56,947 nucleotides of DNA from Fibrobacterota bacterium (GTDB lineage Bacteria > Fibrobacterota > Fibrobacteria > UBA11236): assembly GCA_028287465.1 (NCBI GenBank), contig JAQBPO010000087.1, forward strand, positions 1 to 56,947, in the 5' to 3' direction. The notes below the pieces were generated by a model, which worked only from the letters and a program-made list of their open reading frames with translations, did not search any database and was not told the origin of the DNA. The position numbers were made by a program, and so were the translations under genes. Within the stretch, counting starts at the first letter, position 1; the number at the start of each line of letters is the position of its first letter. This document shows positions 1 to 7,203 of the stretch, piece by piece.

Positions 1-632
1 TCGCCGAGTGGCCAATGGGAAATAACCGCCTTCTTCTCCCTGTCCAGCACCGCGATTTCCCCCGCCTCCGGAATATTGACGAAGATCCTTTTGCCGACAG
101 CTTCAGGTTGGAAGGCTTCCGGGTGTCCGGGCAAAGCCACCTTGAATGCGGCTTGGTTGGAATCCGGATTGAGGGCGGTGATGCCTCCCTCCCCAAACCC
201 CGCATAGATCCGGGTCCCGGTCGGATCGGGCTGGAGATTGTCGGCGTCGGAGCCCAACTTCCAGACTTGGAGCGGGGCATACGTCTTGGCATCGAATTCC
301 CTGACCGTTCCGTCATCGCCGTTGGCGACATAGATCCGGTTTTTGATCGGAAGGAAAACCACTCCTTGGGGTTCCGGAAGTCCGTGAATGGAATGGGCGA
401 CCCTGCCCTGATCCAAATCGACCACCTCAAGGCTGTTGTTGCCCAAGGCGGCCACGAACAGCTTGCGGCCCAGCGTATCGATTGCCATATGATCGATTCT
501 TCCCCGTACGCCCGGAAGGCCGATGGATTGGAGAAGCGTCCCCGGGAGAGTCGAATGGATGCCCGGGACCGCCGCATGGATCGCCGAGCAGAGCGTGAAT
601 GCGATTCCGATCGCTTTGGCCCGGCGTTGCAT
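1..632 (-). CDS. YncE-like beta-propeller protein (partial, C-terminus beyond window)
   Basis: The reading frame is open from an ATG at 632 to the window edge, so the C-terminal part is missing. After a short signal-like segment (AIGIAFTLCSAIHA) come repeating blade-like motifs such as DHMAIDTLGRKLFVAALGNN, GVVFLPIKNRIYVAN and LQPDPTGTRIYAGFG. This spacing is typical of YVTN/YncE-type seven-bladed propellers, which are usually exported and bind partners or small ligands. The start lies 3 nt after the stop of the DUF1259 gene (TGA GAG ATG), with an AGGA about 10 nt upstream, so the two form one operon. The specific ligand cannot be told. The propeller assignment is fairly safe. Confidence 0.75.
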   Translation of the reverse strand, partial: MQRRAKAIGIAFTLCSAIHAAVPGIHSTLPGTLLQSIGLPGVRGRIDHMAIDTLGRKLFVAALGNNSLEVVDLDQGRVAHSIHGLPEPQGVVFLPIKNRIYVANGDDGTVREFDAKTYAPLQVWKLGSDADNLQPDPTGTRIYAGFGEGGITALNPDSNQAAFKVALPGHPEAFQPEAVGKRIFVNIPEAGEIAVLDREKKAVISHWPLG

Positions 633-635
633 CTC

Positions 636-1553
636 TCAATCCTTTTTCTGGGTGTCCAAGGCGGACTTGATCCCGCGGGCCAAATCCAGAGCCTTTCCCT
701 TTCCCCAATAATGCAGGAACAGGATGCGGGGCTTTTCCTCGATCATATGTTGATGGATGGCTACGATGTCGATGCCCGATTTCCGCAAGGACCGCAGCAC
801 GCCTTGCAGTTCATCCTCCCGCATGGCGAAATCCCCGTCCACCAAAGCGTTCGCATCCGTTCCGGCGAAGGCGGCCCAGGTATTGACGCCCATTCCCTTG
901 CCCGCCTCGCATCCGCAGGGCATGTGGGTCTTCCGTCCGAAGGTGAGCTTGAGCATCCCGTCCTTCTTCTCGCCTTCCCCGCCCAGGATGGTTTCGATGG
1001 GCTTGGGACTGATGGCGCTGGGTCCGGTAACCTTCGGTCCCGGGAACGCCGTGGCCGGAGCGGGGGAGGATTTCCGGATTTCCCGGATCGTCCCCAATGC
1101 CCTGCCCACGCCGGCCGCCAACCTGGATACGCTATCGTCGCCGCCGATATGCATGAAGTAGACCTTGGGATCCTCATAGAAGAAATGGTTATGGAGCGCG
1201 GTAACCTGCAATCCGCTTTCGAGGAGGACGCTCAGGACGGGATTGACTTCATCCTGGAAAAGGACGAGGTCCCCCATGACCATGGCTTCGGACTTGCCGC
1301 CATCCTTGAAGGACGCCCACGAGGTGAGGCCCATGAATGGAGCCATGGCGAATCCGTCCACCGTGATGGGGACATCGTTGCGCGGACCCGCCACCCGGTA
1401 GATGGATTCCGCGGCGTTCCAGGCGCCTTTCAGGCCCGTCAATGAGGAGATGCGCGCCGAATCCGCGGCGATGTCCTTTCCATGCGCCTGGGGAAGGCAA
1501 AGGTTCGTGAAGAGGACGGAAAGGGCAAAATGGATCCACCGGGTCGACTGCAT
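636..1553 (-). CDS. DUF1259 (LppY/LpqO-like) exported protein
   Basis: This 305-residue protein has a signal peptide (QSTRWIHFALSVLFTNLCLPQAHG region) and two DUF1259 repeats. Each repeat has the recognisable elements of a D/G-rich strand, MVMGDLVLFQDEV or DGDFAMREDEL, then ALHNHF or AIHQHMIEEKPRILFLHYWG. The repeats have paired histidines (HNH, HQH) that could bind a metal, but function in this family is not established. I chose the start at 1553 because AAGGGG lies about 9 nt upstream; a longer frame from 1580 has no comparable site. It is the first gene of a two-gene operon with the propeller gene, and it diverges from the metal-uptake cluster at 1737. Confidence 0.85.
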   Translation of the reverse strand: MQSTRWIHFALSVLFTNLCLPQAHGKDIAADSARISSLTGLKGAWNAAESIYRVAGPRNDVPITVDGFAMAPFMGLTSWASFKDGGKSEAMVMGDLVLFQDEVNPVLSVLLESGLQVTALHNHFFYEDPKVYFMHIGGDDSVSRLAAGVGRALGTIREIRKSSPAPATAFPGPKVTGPSAISPKPIETILGGEGEKKDGMLKLTFGRKTHMPCGCEAGKGMGVNTWAAFAGTDANALVDGDFAMREDELQGVLRSLRKSGIDIVAIHQHMIEEKPRILFLHYWGKGKALDLARGIKSALDTQKKD

Positions 1554-1736
1554 GCTGAAATCCCCTTTTGAAAAGATCAAGAAAGGCCGGTGCCAACCAC
1601 GGGTGTGATTAGTCTGATCCCGTCCCTTGTGGAAATTAGGTTATGGCAGCGATGGCGATCGGATCCGTTTTCGGTAGCGAGTGTTTTGCATGCCTCATTA
1701 ATGTATTTTTCCTCCCATGTCCCCAAGGTCCGTCGC

Positions 1737-2015
1737 ATGAAATCCCGCCTCCTCCGGACGCTGTTCCTGGCGGGGTTCCTGCTTCTGACCTTCGGTCTCC
1801 TGCATATCGCAGGCCCCCAGCACAACCATCAATACGGTCAAGAGCATAGCGACTGCCAGCTTTGCCATGCCACCTCCCAGCCGTATCTCGCGCCGCCCGA
1901 TGCGCCCCTGGTCTCCTTCTCCATGGCCATCCGCTACCTCCTCCCGGAGCGATCGGATCGGGTCCATGTCCGCTCCTACTCTCCCTATGGCGCGCGCGCG
2001 CCTCCCTCCGCCTGA
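1737..2015 (+). CDS. Small membrane-anchored Cys/His protein (DUF2946-like)
   Basis: The product has 92 residues: one N-terminal hydrophobic segment (LLRTLFLAGFLLLTFGLLHI), then HNHQYGQEHSDCQLCHATS, a cluster of four His and a CxxC pair. The layout resembles DUF2946-type small proteins found beside metal transport genes. The N-terminal helix would anchor it in the inner membrane or export it, with the His/Cys patch in the periplasm. It precedes a porin and a zinc-type ABC transporter on the same strand, so a metal-handling or metal-delivery role is inferred. The start at 1737 skips about 49 upstream in-frame codons that look non-coding. The family call is tentative; that it is a gene is likely. 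Confidence 0.6.
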   Translation: MKSRLLRTLFLAGFLLLTFGLLHIAGPQHNHQYGQEHSDCQLCHATSQPYLAPPDAPLVSFSMAIRYLLPERSDRVHVRSYSPYGARAPPSA

Positions 2016-2135
2016 ATCGATCCCCATAAGCTGAAAAGCGGATAGGGCCCGGAAGGGTTCCATTCCATGCGACCGGGCGAAGCGTCCGGCTCGCGGCCAT
2101 TTTCCAAATCGATTCGAATTCCCTGAGGAGGAGAA

Positions 2136-3191
2136 ATGCATCCATTCCGCATGAAAGCCGGAGCGTTCCGGGCCGCCGTGCTGGCGATACCTTTGACGTG
2201 CGCCGCCGGCGTGGTCAATCCGGACATTTCCGCCATCGGCCAGGTGCGCGCGGGCATGACCGATGACCGGGTTTCCCCGGATGATGGGGAACCGACCCTG
2301 TCCCTGGGCGAGACGGAACTCGTCCTGGACGCCTACCTGAATCCGTTCCTGAAAGGCTCGTTCACCTTGTCCGGTGGCGAGGAGGGGGTGGGGGTGGAAG
2401 AGGCTTATGCCGCCTGGGTCAAGGGCCTTCCGTGGGGCCTGGGGCTGAAGGCCGGAAAATACCGCATGGGCTTCGGCAAGCTCAATCCGGTCCATCCGCA
2501 TGCGAACCCGTTCATCGATCCGCCCAGGGCCTGGATTTCCCTGATGCCGGGCGGGGAAGAGGGCTTCAATGAAACCGCGGTGCAGGCTTCGGTGCTTTTG
2601 CCGACCCCGGGGGATTGGGCCTCCACCTTGTCCGCGGACGTGTTCCAGGGGGCGCAGTTCCACCCGGATGAGGCGCGGACGCGCCTGGGCTGGCTGGGCC
2701 GTTGGAGCAACTCCTTCCTCCTGGGGGAAAGCGGGGCCCTGGAAACCGGTATCTCCGGCGCTACCGGCGTGGACAATGTCGCGGAAGACCTCCGGGGTTA
2801 CCTGGCCGGGGCGGATTTCAAGGCCAAGCTGTACCTGGAAGGCGGGTCCCAATTCACCATGCAGGGGGAAGGGATGTTCCGCCGCAGCCATTCCGTGGAC
2901 AGCGTCTCGGGCGCATCCGGCGAAGACCGCATGGGTTTCTACGGGGCCGCGGATTACCGGTACCATGTCCATTGCAATATCGGGGGCATGTACGATCAGT
3001 TCGAGCGCGCCGGGGAGCCGTCCAGGACGGATAGATCGGTCCGGGCCTTCACGGGATACACCATGCTGGAGGAGAGCACCCTCCTGAGGCTGGCGTACGA
3101 ATACTTCATGCCGGACGGGGAAGCGGGCGTAAACACCTTCTCCGCGCAATTGCTTTTCACCATGGGGCCGCACAAGGCCCACCAATTCTGA
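2136..3191 (+). CDS. Outer-membrane porin of a metal-uptake cluster
   Basis: The 351-residue protein starts 3-4 nt after a strong AGGAGGAGAA site. It has a signal peptide ending near CAAG and then alternating polar and aromatic strands typical of a 12-16 strand beta-barrel, for example GLGLKAGKYRMGFGKLNP and LRLAYEYFMPDGEAGVNTF. The C-terminus ends in F (KAHQF), as expected for BAM-recognised barrels. The His-bearing tail GPHKAHQF is a feature I associate with porins encoded next to zinc ABC transporters. The next gene begins 14 nt later and encodes the binding protein. The likely job is metal (zinc) entry across the outer membrane. The substrate is inferred from neighbours only. Confidence 0.75.
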   Translation: MHPFRMKAGAFRAAVLAIPLTCAAGVVNPDISAIGQVRAGMTDDRVSPDDGEPTLSLGETELVLDAYLNPFLKGSFTLSGGEEGVGVEEAYAAWVKGLPWGLGLKAGKYRMGFGKLNPVHPHANPFIDPPRAWISLMPGGEEGFNETAVQASVLLPTPGDWASTLSADVFQGAQFHPDEARTRLGWLGRWSNSFLLGESGALETGISGATGVDNVAEDLRGYLAGADFKAKLYLEGGSQFTMQGEGMFRRSHSVDSVSGASGEDRMGFYGAADYRYHVHCNIGGMYDQFERAGEPSRTDRSVRAFTGYTMLEESTLLRLAYEYFMPDGEAGVNTFSAQLLFTMGPHKAHQF

Positions 3192-3205
3192 TTGAAAGGA
3201 AACCC

Positions 3206-4099
3206 ATGAAAAACCGGATCCTCCCGTCGTTCATCCTATCGCTCGCCTTCGCCATCCTTCCCGTTTCGGCCAAGGTCAAGGTGGCCGCTTCCATCCCGGA
3301 CCTGGCCTCCATCGCCTCCTACGTGGGCGGCGATCAGGTCGAGGTCTTTTCCATCGCCAAGGCGAATGCCAATCCGCATTTCGTCGAGGTGCTTCCGTCC
3401 TACATGATCAAGGTTTCGCGGGTCGCCGTCTTCCTGAAGGCCGGTCTCGCCCTGGACCAATGGGCCGATGCCATCATCGAGGGCTCGCGGAACGGCAAGC
3501 TCGCCATCGTCGATTGCTCGAACGGGATCGAGGTCCTGGACAAGCCCACGGGCAAGGTCGATGCCTCCCAGGGCGACGTCCACCCTTTGGGGAACCCGCA
3601 CTATTGGCTGGACCCGTCCAATGGCGCCGTCCTCGCCGACAATATCGCCGCGGCCCTGGCCAAGGAGGATCCCGGCCATGCGGATCTCTTCAAGGCCAAT
3701 GCGGGGAAATTCAAGGAGGAGAGCGCCAAGCGCGTCCTCGCCTGGAAAGCCAAGCTCGCCCCCCTGAACGGGGTCGCCATCATCACCTATCACTCTTCGT
3801 GGGTCTATTTCGCGAAAGCCTTCGGCATGCGCATCGTCGGCATGGTGGAACCCTATCCGGGCATCCCGCCCACGGCCAAGCATCTCCAGGAGCTTGTGGA
3901 CGGGATCAAGGCGGACAAGGCCGGGATCCTGATCCAGGAGCCTTACTTCGCGGGCGATGATCCCAAGTTCCTGGCGCGGCAGACCGGGATCAAGGTCTTC
4001 CGCTTCACCCCTTCCTGCGAGGGGACGGGCGCCGGCGACTACTGGAAGCATTTCGACGGCATGGTCGCCTCCCTGGCGAGCGGAGGCGGCACGCCATGA
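3206..4099 (+). CDS. Metal ABC transporter substrate-binding protein (ZnuA/TroA family)
   Basis: This is a periplasmic cluster A-I solute-binding protein of 297 residues with a signal peptide cleaved near VSA-KVKVAAS. The metal-binding histidines of the family are visible: His58 (NPHFVEV), His132 (NPHYWLDP) and His196 (TYHSSWVYF), with acidic candidates for the fourth ligand further on (VEPYPG, IQEPYF). There is no His-rich loop, so it resembles the TroA/MntC-like short forms as much as classical ZnuA; zinc or manganese are both possible. The gene has a good site (AAAGGAAACCC-ATG) and overlaps the permease gene by four nucleotides (ATGA), indicating translational coupling. Confidence 0.9.
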   Translation: MKNRILPSFILSLAFAILPVSAKVKVAASIPDLASIASYVGGDQVEVFSIAKANANPHFVEVLPSYMIKVSRVAVFLKAGLALDQWADAIIEGSRNGKLAIVDCSNGIEVLDKPTGKVDASQGDVHPLGNPHYWLDPSNGAVLADNIAAALAKEDPGHADLFKANAGKFKEESAKRVLAWKAKLAPLNGVAIITYHSSWVYFAKAFGMRIVGMVEPYPGIPPTAKHLQELVDGIKADKAGILIQEPYFAGDDPKFLARQTGIKVFRFTPSCEGTGAGDYWKHFDGMVASLASGGGTP

Positions 4100-4917
4100 T
4101 GCTCTTCCAATACGCTTTCACCCTCTCGGCCCTGGCCCTATGCCTGTTGCTGACCGCCATCCTGAGCTTCTACGGGTATCATGTCGTGAGGCGCGGGGTG
4201 ATCTTCGTGGATCTTTCCCTGGCCCAGGTGGCCGCCTTGGGCGCGAGCATCGGGATCCTGCTCGGATTCGGCGAACAGCATCCCGCGCAGAATTTCATGC
4301 TGTCCCTGGCGTTCACCTTCCTGGGCGCAATGTTGTTCTCCTGGTTCCGCAGCAGGGAGAAACTCCCCATCGAGGCCCTGATCGGCATCACCTATGCCGG
4401 CGCCATGGCCTTCTCCCTGATCGTGCTGGAGAAATCCGCCACCGGCTCCGAGGAGTTGAAGGAAATGCTCGTGGGCTCCATCCTGACGGTATCTCCCGAG
4501 GTACTGGCGATCGCGGCGGGATTGTTCGTGGCGGTGAGCCTCATCCTGTGGTTCGCCCGCAAGCCTTTGTTCCGCATCACCGAGGATCCGGCCGCGGCGA
4601 AATCCCGGGGGATGAGGATCTGGCTCTGGGATCTGCTGTTCTATTCCACCTTCGGCGTCATCGTCACCTTTTCCGTCAAGGTGGCCGGGGTGCTGCTGGT
4701 TTTCGCCTTCCTGATCGTGCCTTCCGTGGCCGCTCTGATGGCGGTGCGGGGCACCTGGAAGCGGGTGGCTTTCGGCTGGGGTTTCGGGTCCGTGGGCTGC
4801 ATCCTGGGCCTGGAGGCGTCCCTGAGGCTGGACTGGTCGGCGGGGCCGACCATAGTGGCCGTGTTCATCGTATTGCTGGTATTGGTCGGGGTCATGGCCA
4901 GGCTGCCGCGCAAGTAA
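4096..4917 (+). CDS. Metal ABC transporter permease (ZnuB/ABC-3 family)
   Basis: The 273-residue polytopic membrane protein has about eight or nine hydrophobic helices and the ABC-3 family landmarks GVIFVDLSLAQVAALGASIG near the N-terminus and VGSILTVSPEV in the middle. It would form the homodimeric channel that receives metal from the preceding binding protein. It starts inside the stop of that gene (ATGA overlap). A complete transporter also needs a cytoplasmic ATPase, but no Walker A gene follows. The next gene is an SGNH hydrolase, so the ATPase must be encoded elsewhere. Confidence 0.92.
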   Translation: MMLFQYAFTLSALALCLLLTAILSFYGYHVVRRGVIFVDLSLAQVAALGASIGILLGFGEQHPAQNFMLSLAFTFLGAMLFSWFRSREKLPIEALIGITYAGAMAFSLIVLEKSATGSEELKEMLVGSILTVSPEVLAIAAGLFVAVSLILWFARKPLFRITEDPAAAKSRGMRIWLWDLLFYSTFGVIVTFSVKVAGVLLVFAFLIVPSVAALMAVRGTWKRVAFGWGFGSVGCILGLEASLRLDWSAGPTIVAVFIVLLVLVGVMARLPRK

Positions 4918-4991
4918 GGGATCCACCCCTTCCTTCCGGTTTCCGAGTTGTCATGAAAATATCAACGGAATGTACGGTGCCCGGAAGCGCA

Positions 4992-5017
4992 GTCCAAGGC
5001 CCTGAAGTACCTTGGAC
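4992..5017. terminator. Perfect inverted repeat between permease and SGNH genes (possible terminator or operator)
   Basis: GTCCAAGG (4992-4999) and CCTTGGAC (5010-5017) are perfect complements separated by 10 nt. The repeat lies about 75 nt after the permease stop and 35 nt before the next gene. It is not followed by a T run, so a Rho-independent terminator is not proven; an operator is the alternative. Confidence 0.35.
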
Positions 5018-5052
5018 TTGAAGCCGATGTCGGCCAACAAGGCGGCCATGCC

Positions 5053-6291
5053 ATGAATACCTTCCTTCCTTCCCTCCTCTTCTTGCCTTTCCTGGGTATC
5101 GCCTCGGGTACCTATCCCAGCGCGGAATACCTCGCCCCGTTCTGGGCCTCGGACACCATGTATAACGAATCCGTGCTCATGGTTTCGGATCAGGGAGCCC
5201 CTGCTTCGGCATCCCTGCTCTTCCCGCCCATCGCCATCCGATCGGTGCGCAATGCGGGCCTGGATACGGTTTTCCGGGAAGGCGTGGATTGGGAATTCTC
5301 GAACGGCAGGCTGGTGCTCCCGCCCGGATCCAAGGCCGCGTCCCTGACTTCGGCGGATATGTATCCGGCAACGGAGGTTCCGGGCTGGGTTCAACCGAGG
5401 ACCGGGGGAGGCTTCGTCCTGTTCCAGGAAGGGCATTATTTCCACGATCGGCAATTGGCCGTGACCTATACCCATGCCCGCGACCTTTGGAGGGGTCCCA
5501 TCACGAAAACGGCGACCGCCAACCTTCCCAACAGCCTGGCCAAGCTCGCCAAGGGATCGCCTTTCAAAATCGTCCTGTTGGGCAACAGCATCACCGCCGG
5601 CTACAATGCCAGCGGCTTCACGGGAGCCCCGCCCTTCATGCCCTCGTATGCCGGCCTGGTCGCGGAAAACCTCAAGGCGCATTATGCCTCCGCGATCACG
5701 TTGAAGAATGCCGCCGTGGCCGGCAAGGATGCCGCATGGGGCGCGGCGAACGCGCATACCCTGGTGACGATCGAACATCCGGACCTGGCCATCCTTTCCT
5801 TCGGGATGAACGATGGGGCGAAAGGGGTGCCGGCGGATACCTTCCTCACCCATATCAAAGCCATCATGGCCGATGTAAAGGCGGGGAACCCATCGGTCGA
5901 GTTCATCCTCATCGCTCCGACCGTGGCGAACCCTGAAGTATCCTGGCACGGCGATCAGACCGTGTATAGGCCGAAACTCCAGACTCTCGCAGGGAGCGGC
6001 GTGGAACTGGTGGATATGACCGGAGTCCACCAGGAACTTCTCAAGCACAAGTCCTTCCGGGACATGACGGGGAACAACGTCAATCATCCCAACGATTTCC
6101 TGCAACGCTGGTACGCCCAGGAGGTTTCGGGCCTGCTCATCGAATCGGCGCCTCCGGCGAGCGCCCGTTCCCGGGAGCCTGGAATCGCGTTCCCGCGCCT
6201 TGACGTTCCCGGCAAAGGGGAAAAGGTCAAGGTGGACGGGCGGGTTGAACCCCTTCCCCTCAGGGCCCGGAGCCCGCTTTTATCCCGCTGA
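5053..6291 (+). CDS. Secreted SGNH/GDSL-family hydrolase
   Basis: The 412-residue protein has a signal peptide (LPSLLFLPFLGIASG), an N-terminal beta-rich domain to about residue 150, and a C-terminal SGNH hydrolase domain. Block I is LLGNSITAG with nucleophile Ser179, block III is SFGMNDG (251-254), and block V is NNVNHPNDF with His345. The acidic residue normally three before the catalytic His is Asn here, as in some members with the NxVNHPND form, so catalysis may rely on a Ser-His dyad. Such enzymes deacetylate polysaccharides or cleave esters. The last 50 residues are Arg/Pro-rich and unassigned. It sits alone between metal uptake genes and a response regulator. Confidence 0.85.
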   Translation: MNTFLPSLLFLPFLGIASGTYPSAEYLAPFWASDTMYNESVLMVSDQGAPASASLLFPPIAIRSVRNAGLDTVFREGVDWEFSNGRLVLPPGSKAASLTSADMYPATEVPGWVQPRTGGGFVLFQEGHYFHDRQLAVTYTHARDLWRGPITKTATANLPNSLAKLAKGSPFKIVLLGNSITAGYNASGFTGAPPFMPSYAGLVAENLKAHYASAITLKNAAVAGKDAAWGAANAHTLVTIEHPDLAILSFGMNDGAKGVPADTFLTHIKAIMADVKAGNPSVEFILIAPTVANPEVSWHGDQTVYRPKLQTLAGSGVELVDMTGVHQELLKHKSFRDMTGNNVNHPNDFLQRWYAQEVSGLLIESAPPASARSREPGIAFPRLDVPGKGEKVKVDGRVEPLPLRARSPLLSR

Positions 6292-6378
6292 ATCCGGTTT
6301 CCCTACCTATTACTGGCAATTCCGGTATATTGAACTAGACTGACGGCCTCCCGGCTCCCGGGTATCCGGATCCGGTTT

Positions 6379-7065
6379 GTGAGTCAAGGCCCAGGGCGAG
6401 GCGGTATTGCGTTGGAAAAAATCCGGATCCTCCTCATCGAAGACAACCGCATCCTGCGGGAAGGCATCACCGTCCTGATCAATGAACAGCCGGACCTGAC
6501 GGTCGCGGCGGTCTCGGAAGGCCTGGACAAGTCCCTCGAAAAAATGCGCAAGGTGAAACCGCAGGTGGTCCTGATGGATCTCGGCTTGAACAGCCAGAAC
6601 GGCCTGGACATCGTGCAGTCCCTGAAGAAGGCGTTTCCCGGCGTCAAGGTCATCGGAATGGGACTGGCTCCGGCCCAGGCGGACATCCTGGAATTCGTCC
6701 AGGCGGGGGCGGAAGGATTCATCCTCAAGACGGCCGCGGTGGAAGAGGTGATCGGGACGATACGCAAGGTCGCCGCGGGCGAAACCGTGCTTCCTTCCCG
6801 AATGGCCGGAACCTTGTTCTCCCAGGTCGCCGAGAACGCGCTCCAGAAAGGCAAGCGGGGCCTCAAAACCGCCGTCCGGATGACGTCGCGCGAAAAGGAC
6901 GTCATCGCCCTCATCACCGAAGGGATGAGCAACAAGGAAATCGCGGCCCGCCTGAGCATCGCCACGTTCACGGTGAAAAGCCACGTGCACAATATCATGG
7001 AAAAGATGGCCCTCCACAGCCGCCTGCAGATCGCCAACCATGCCCGCGATCTCAGGGACGCCTGA
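6379..7065 (+). CDS. NarL/LuxR-type response regulator
   Basis: The protein has an N-terminal receiver domain (ILLIEDNRILREG; phospho-acceptor Asp in VVLMDLGLNS; Lys in GFILKTA) and a C-terminal LuxR helix-turn-helix (MTSREKDVIALITEGMSNKEIA... FTVKSHVHNIMEKM). It is about 228 residues from the GTG at 6379. A TTG at 6412 preceded by GAGG gives the more usual MEKIRILLIEDN start and may be the true one. The switch Thr/Ser position after strand 4 appears to be Gly (VIGMGLAPA), which is unusual. No histidine kinase lies beside it. The downstream gene encodes a large surface lipoprotein and is a natural candidate target. Confidence 0.88.
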   Translation: MSQGPGRGGIALEKIRILLIEDNRILREGITVLINEQPDLTVAAVSEGLDKSLEKMRKVKPQVVLMDLGLNSQNGLDIVQSLKKAFPGVKVIGMGLAPAQADILEFVQAGAEGFILKTAAVEEVIGTIRKVAAGETVLPSRMAGTLFSQVAENALQKGKRGLKTAVRMTSREKDVIALITEGMSNKEIAARLSIATFTVKSHVHNIMEKMALHSRLQIANHARDLRDA

Positions 7066-7121
7066 CCCCTCCTTCCTACTCCCCGATCCGGTCCCATCCC
7101 GTCCCGCCCGGCGCGGAAAAG

Positions 7122-7137
7122 GATTAACTACTTAATC
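7122..7137 (+). promoter_or_regulatory. AT-rich inverted repeat upstream of the FN3/DUF3494 lipoprotein gene
   Basis: GATTAA (7122-7127) and TTAATC (7132-7137) form a perfect 6+6 palindrome with a 4-nt centre, 67 nt before the start at 7204 and inside the only AT-rich stretch of this intergenic region. It is a candidate operator, possibly for the adjacent response regulator. The binding factor is unknown. Confidence 0.4.
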
Positions 7138-7203
7138 ATCCTTTATCATTACTGTACCCGGTCCTCCCAAACTTTATGTTCCATGCAACAACCGGAAGGC
7201 CTT

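Noticed and set aside
15-1445. Long open frame on the plus strand over the first 1.4 kb
   Set aside because: It is antisense to the propeller and DUF1259 genes, both of which have recognisable motifs and ribosome sites on the minus strand; its translation looks like a reverse-complement shadow.
1554-1736. A Zur or Fur box before the metal-uptake genes
   Set aside because: I looked for the usual AT-rich dyad and found no symmetric sequence good enough to report.
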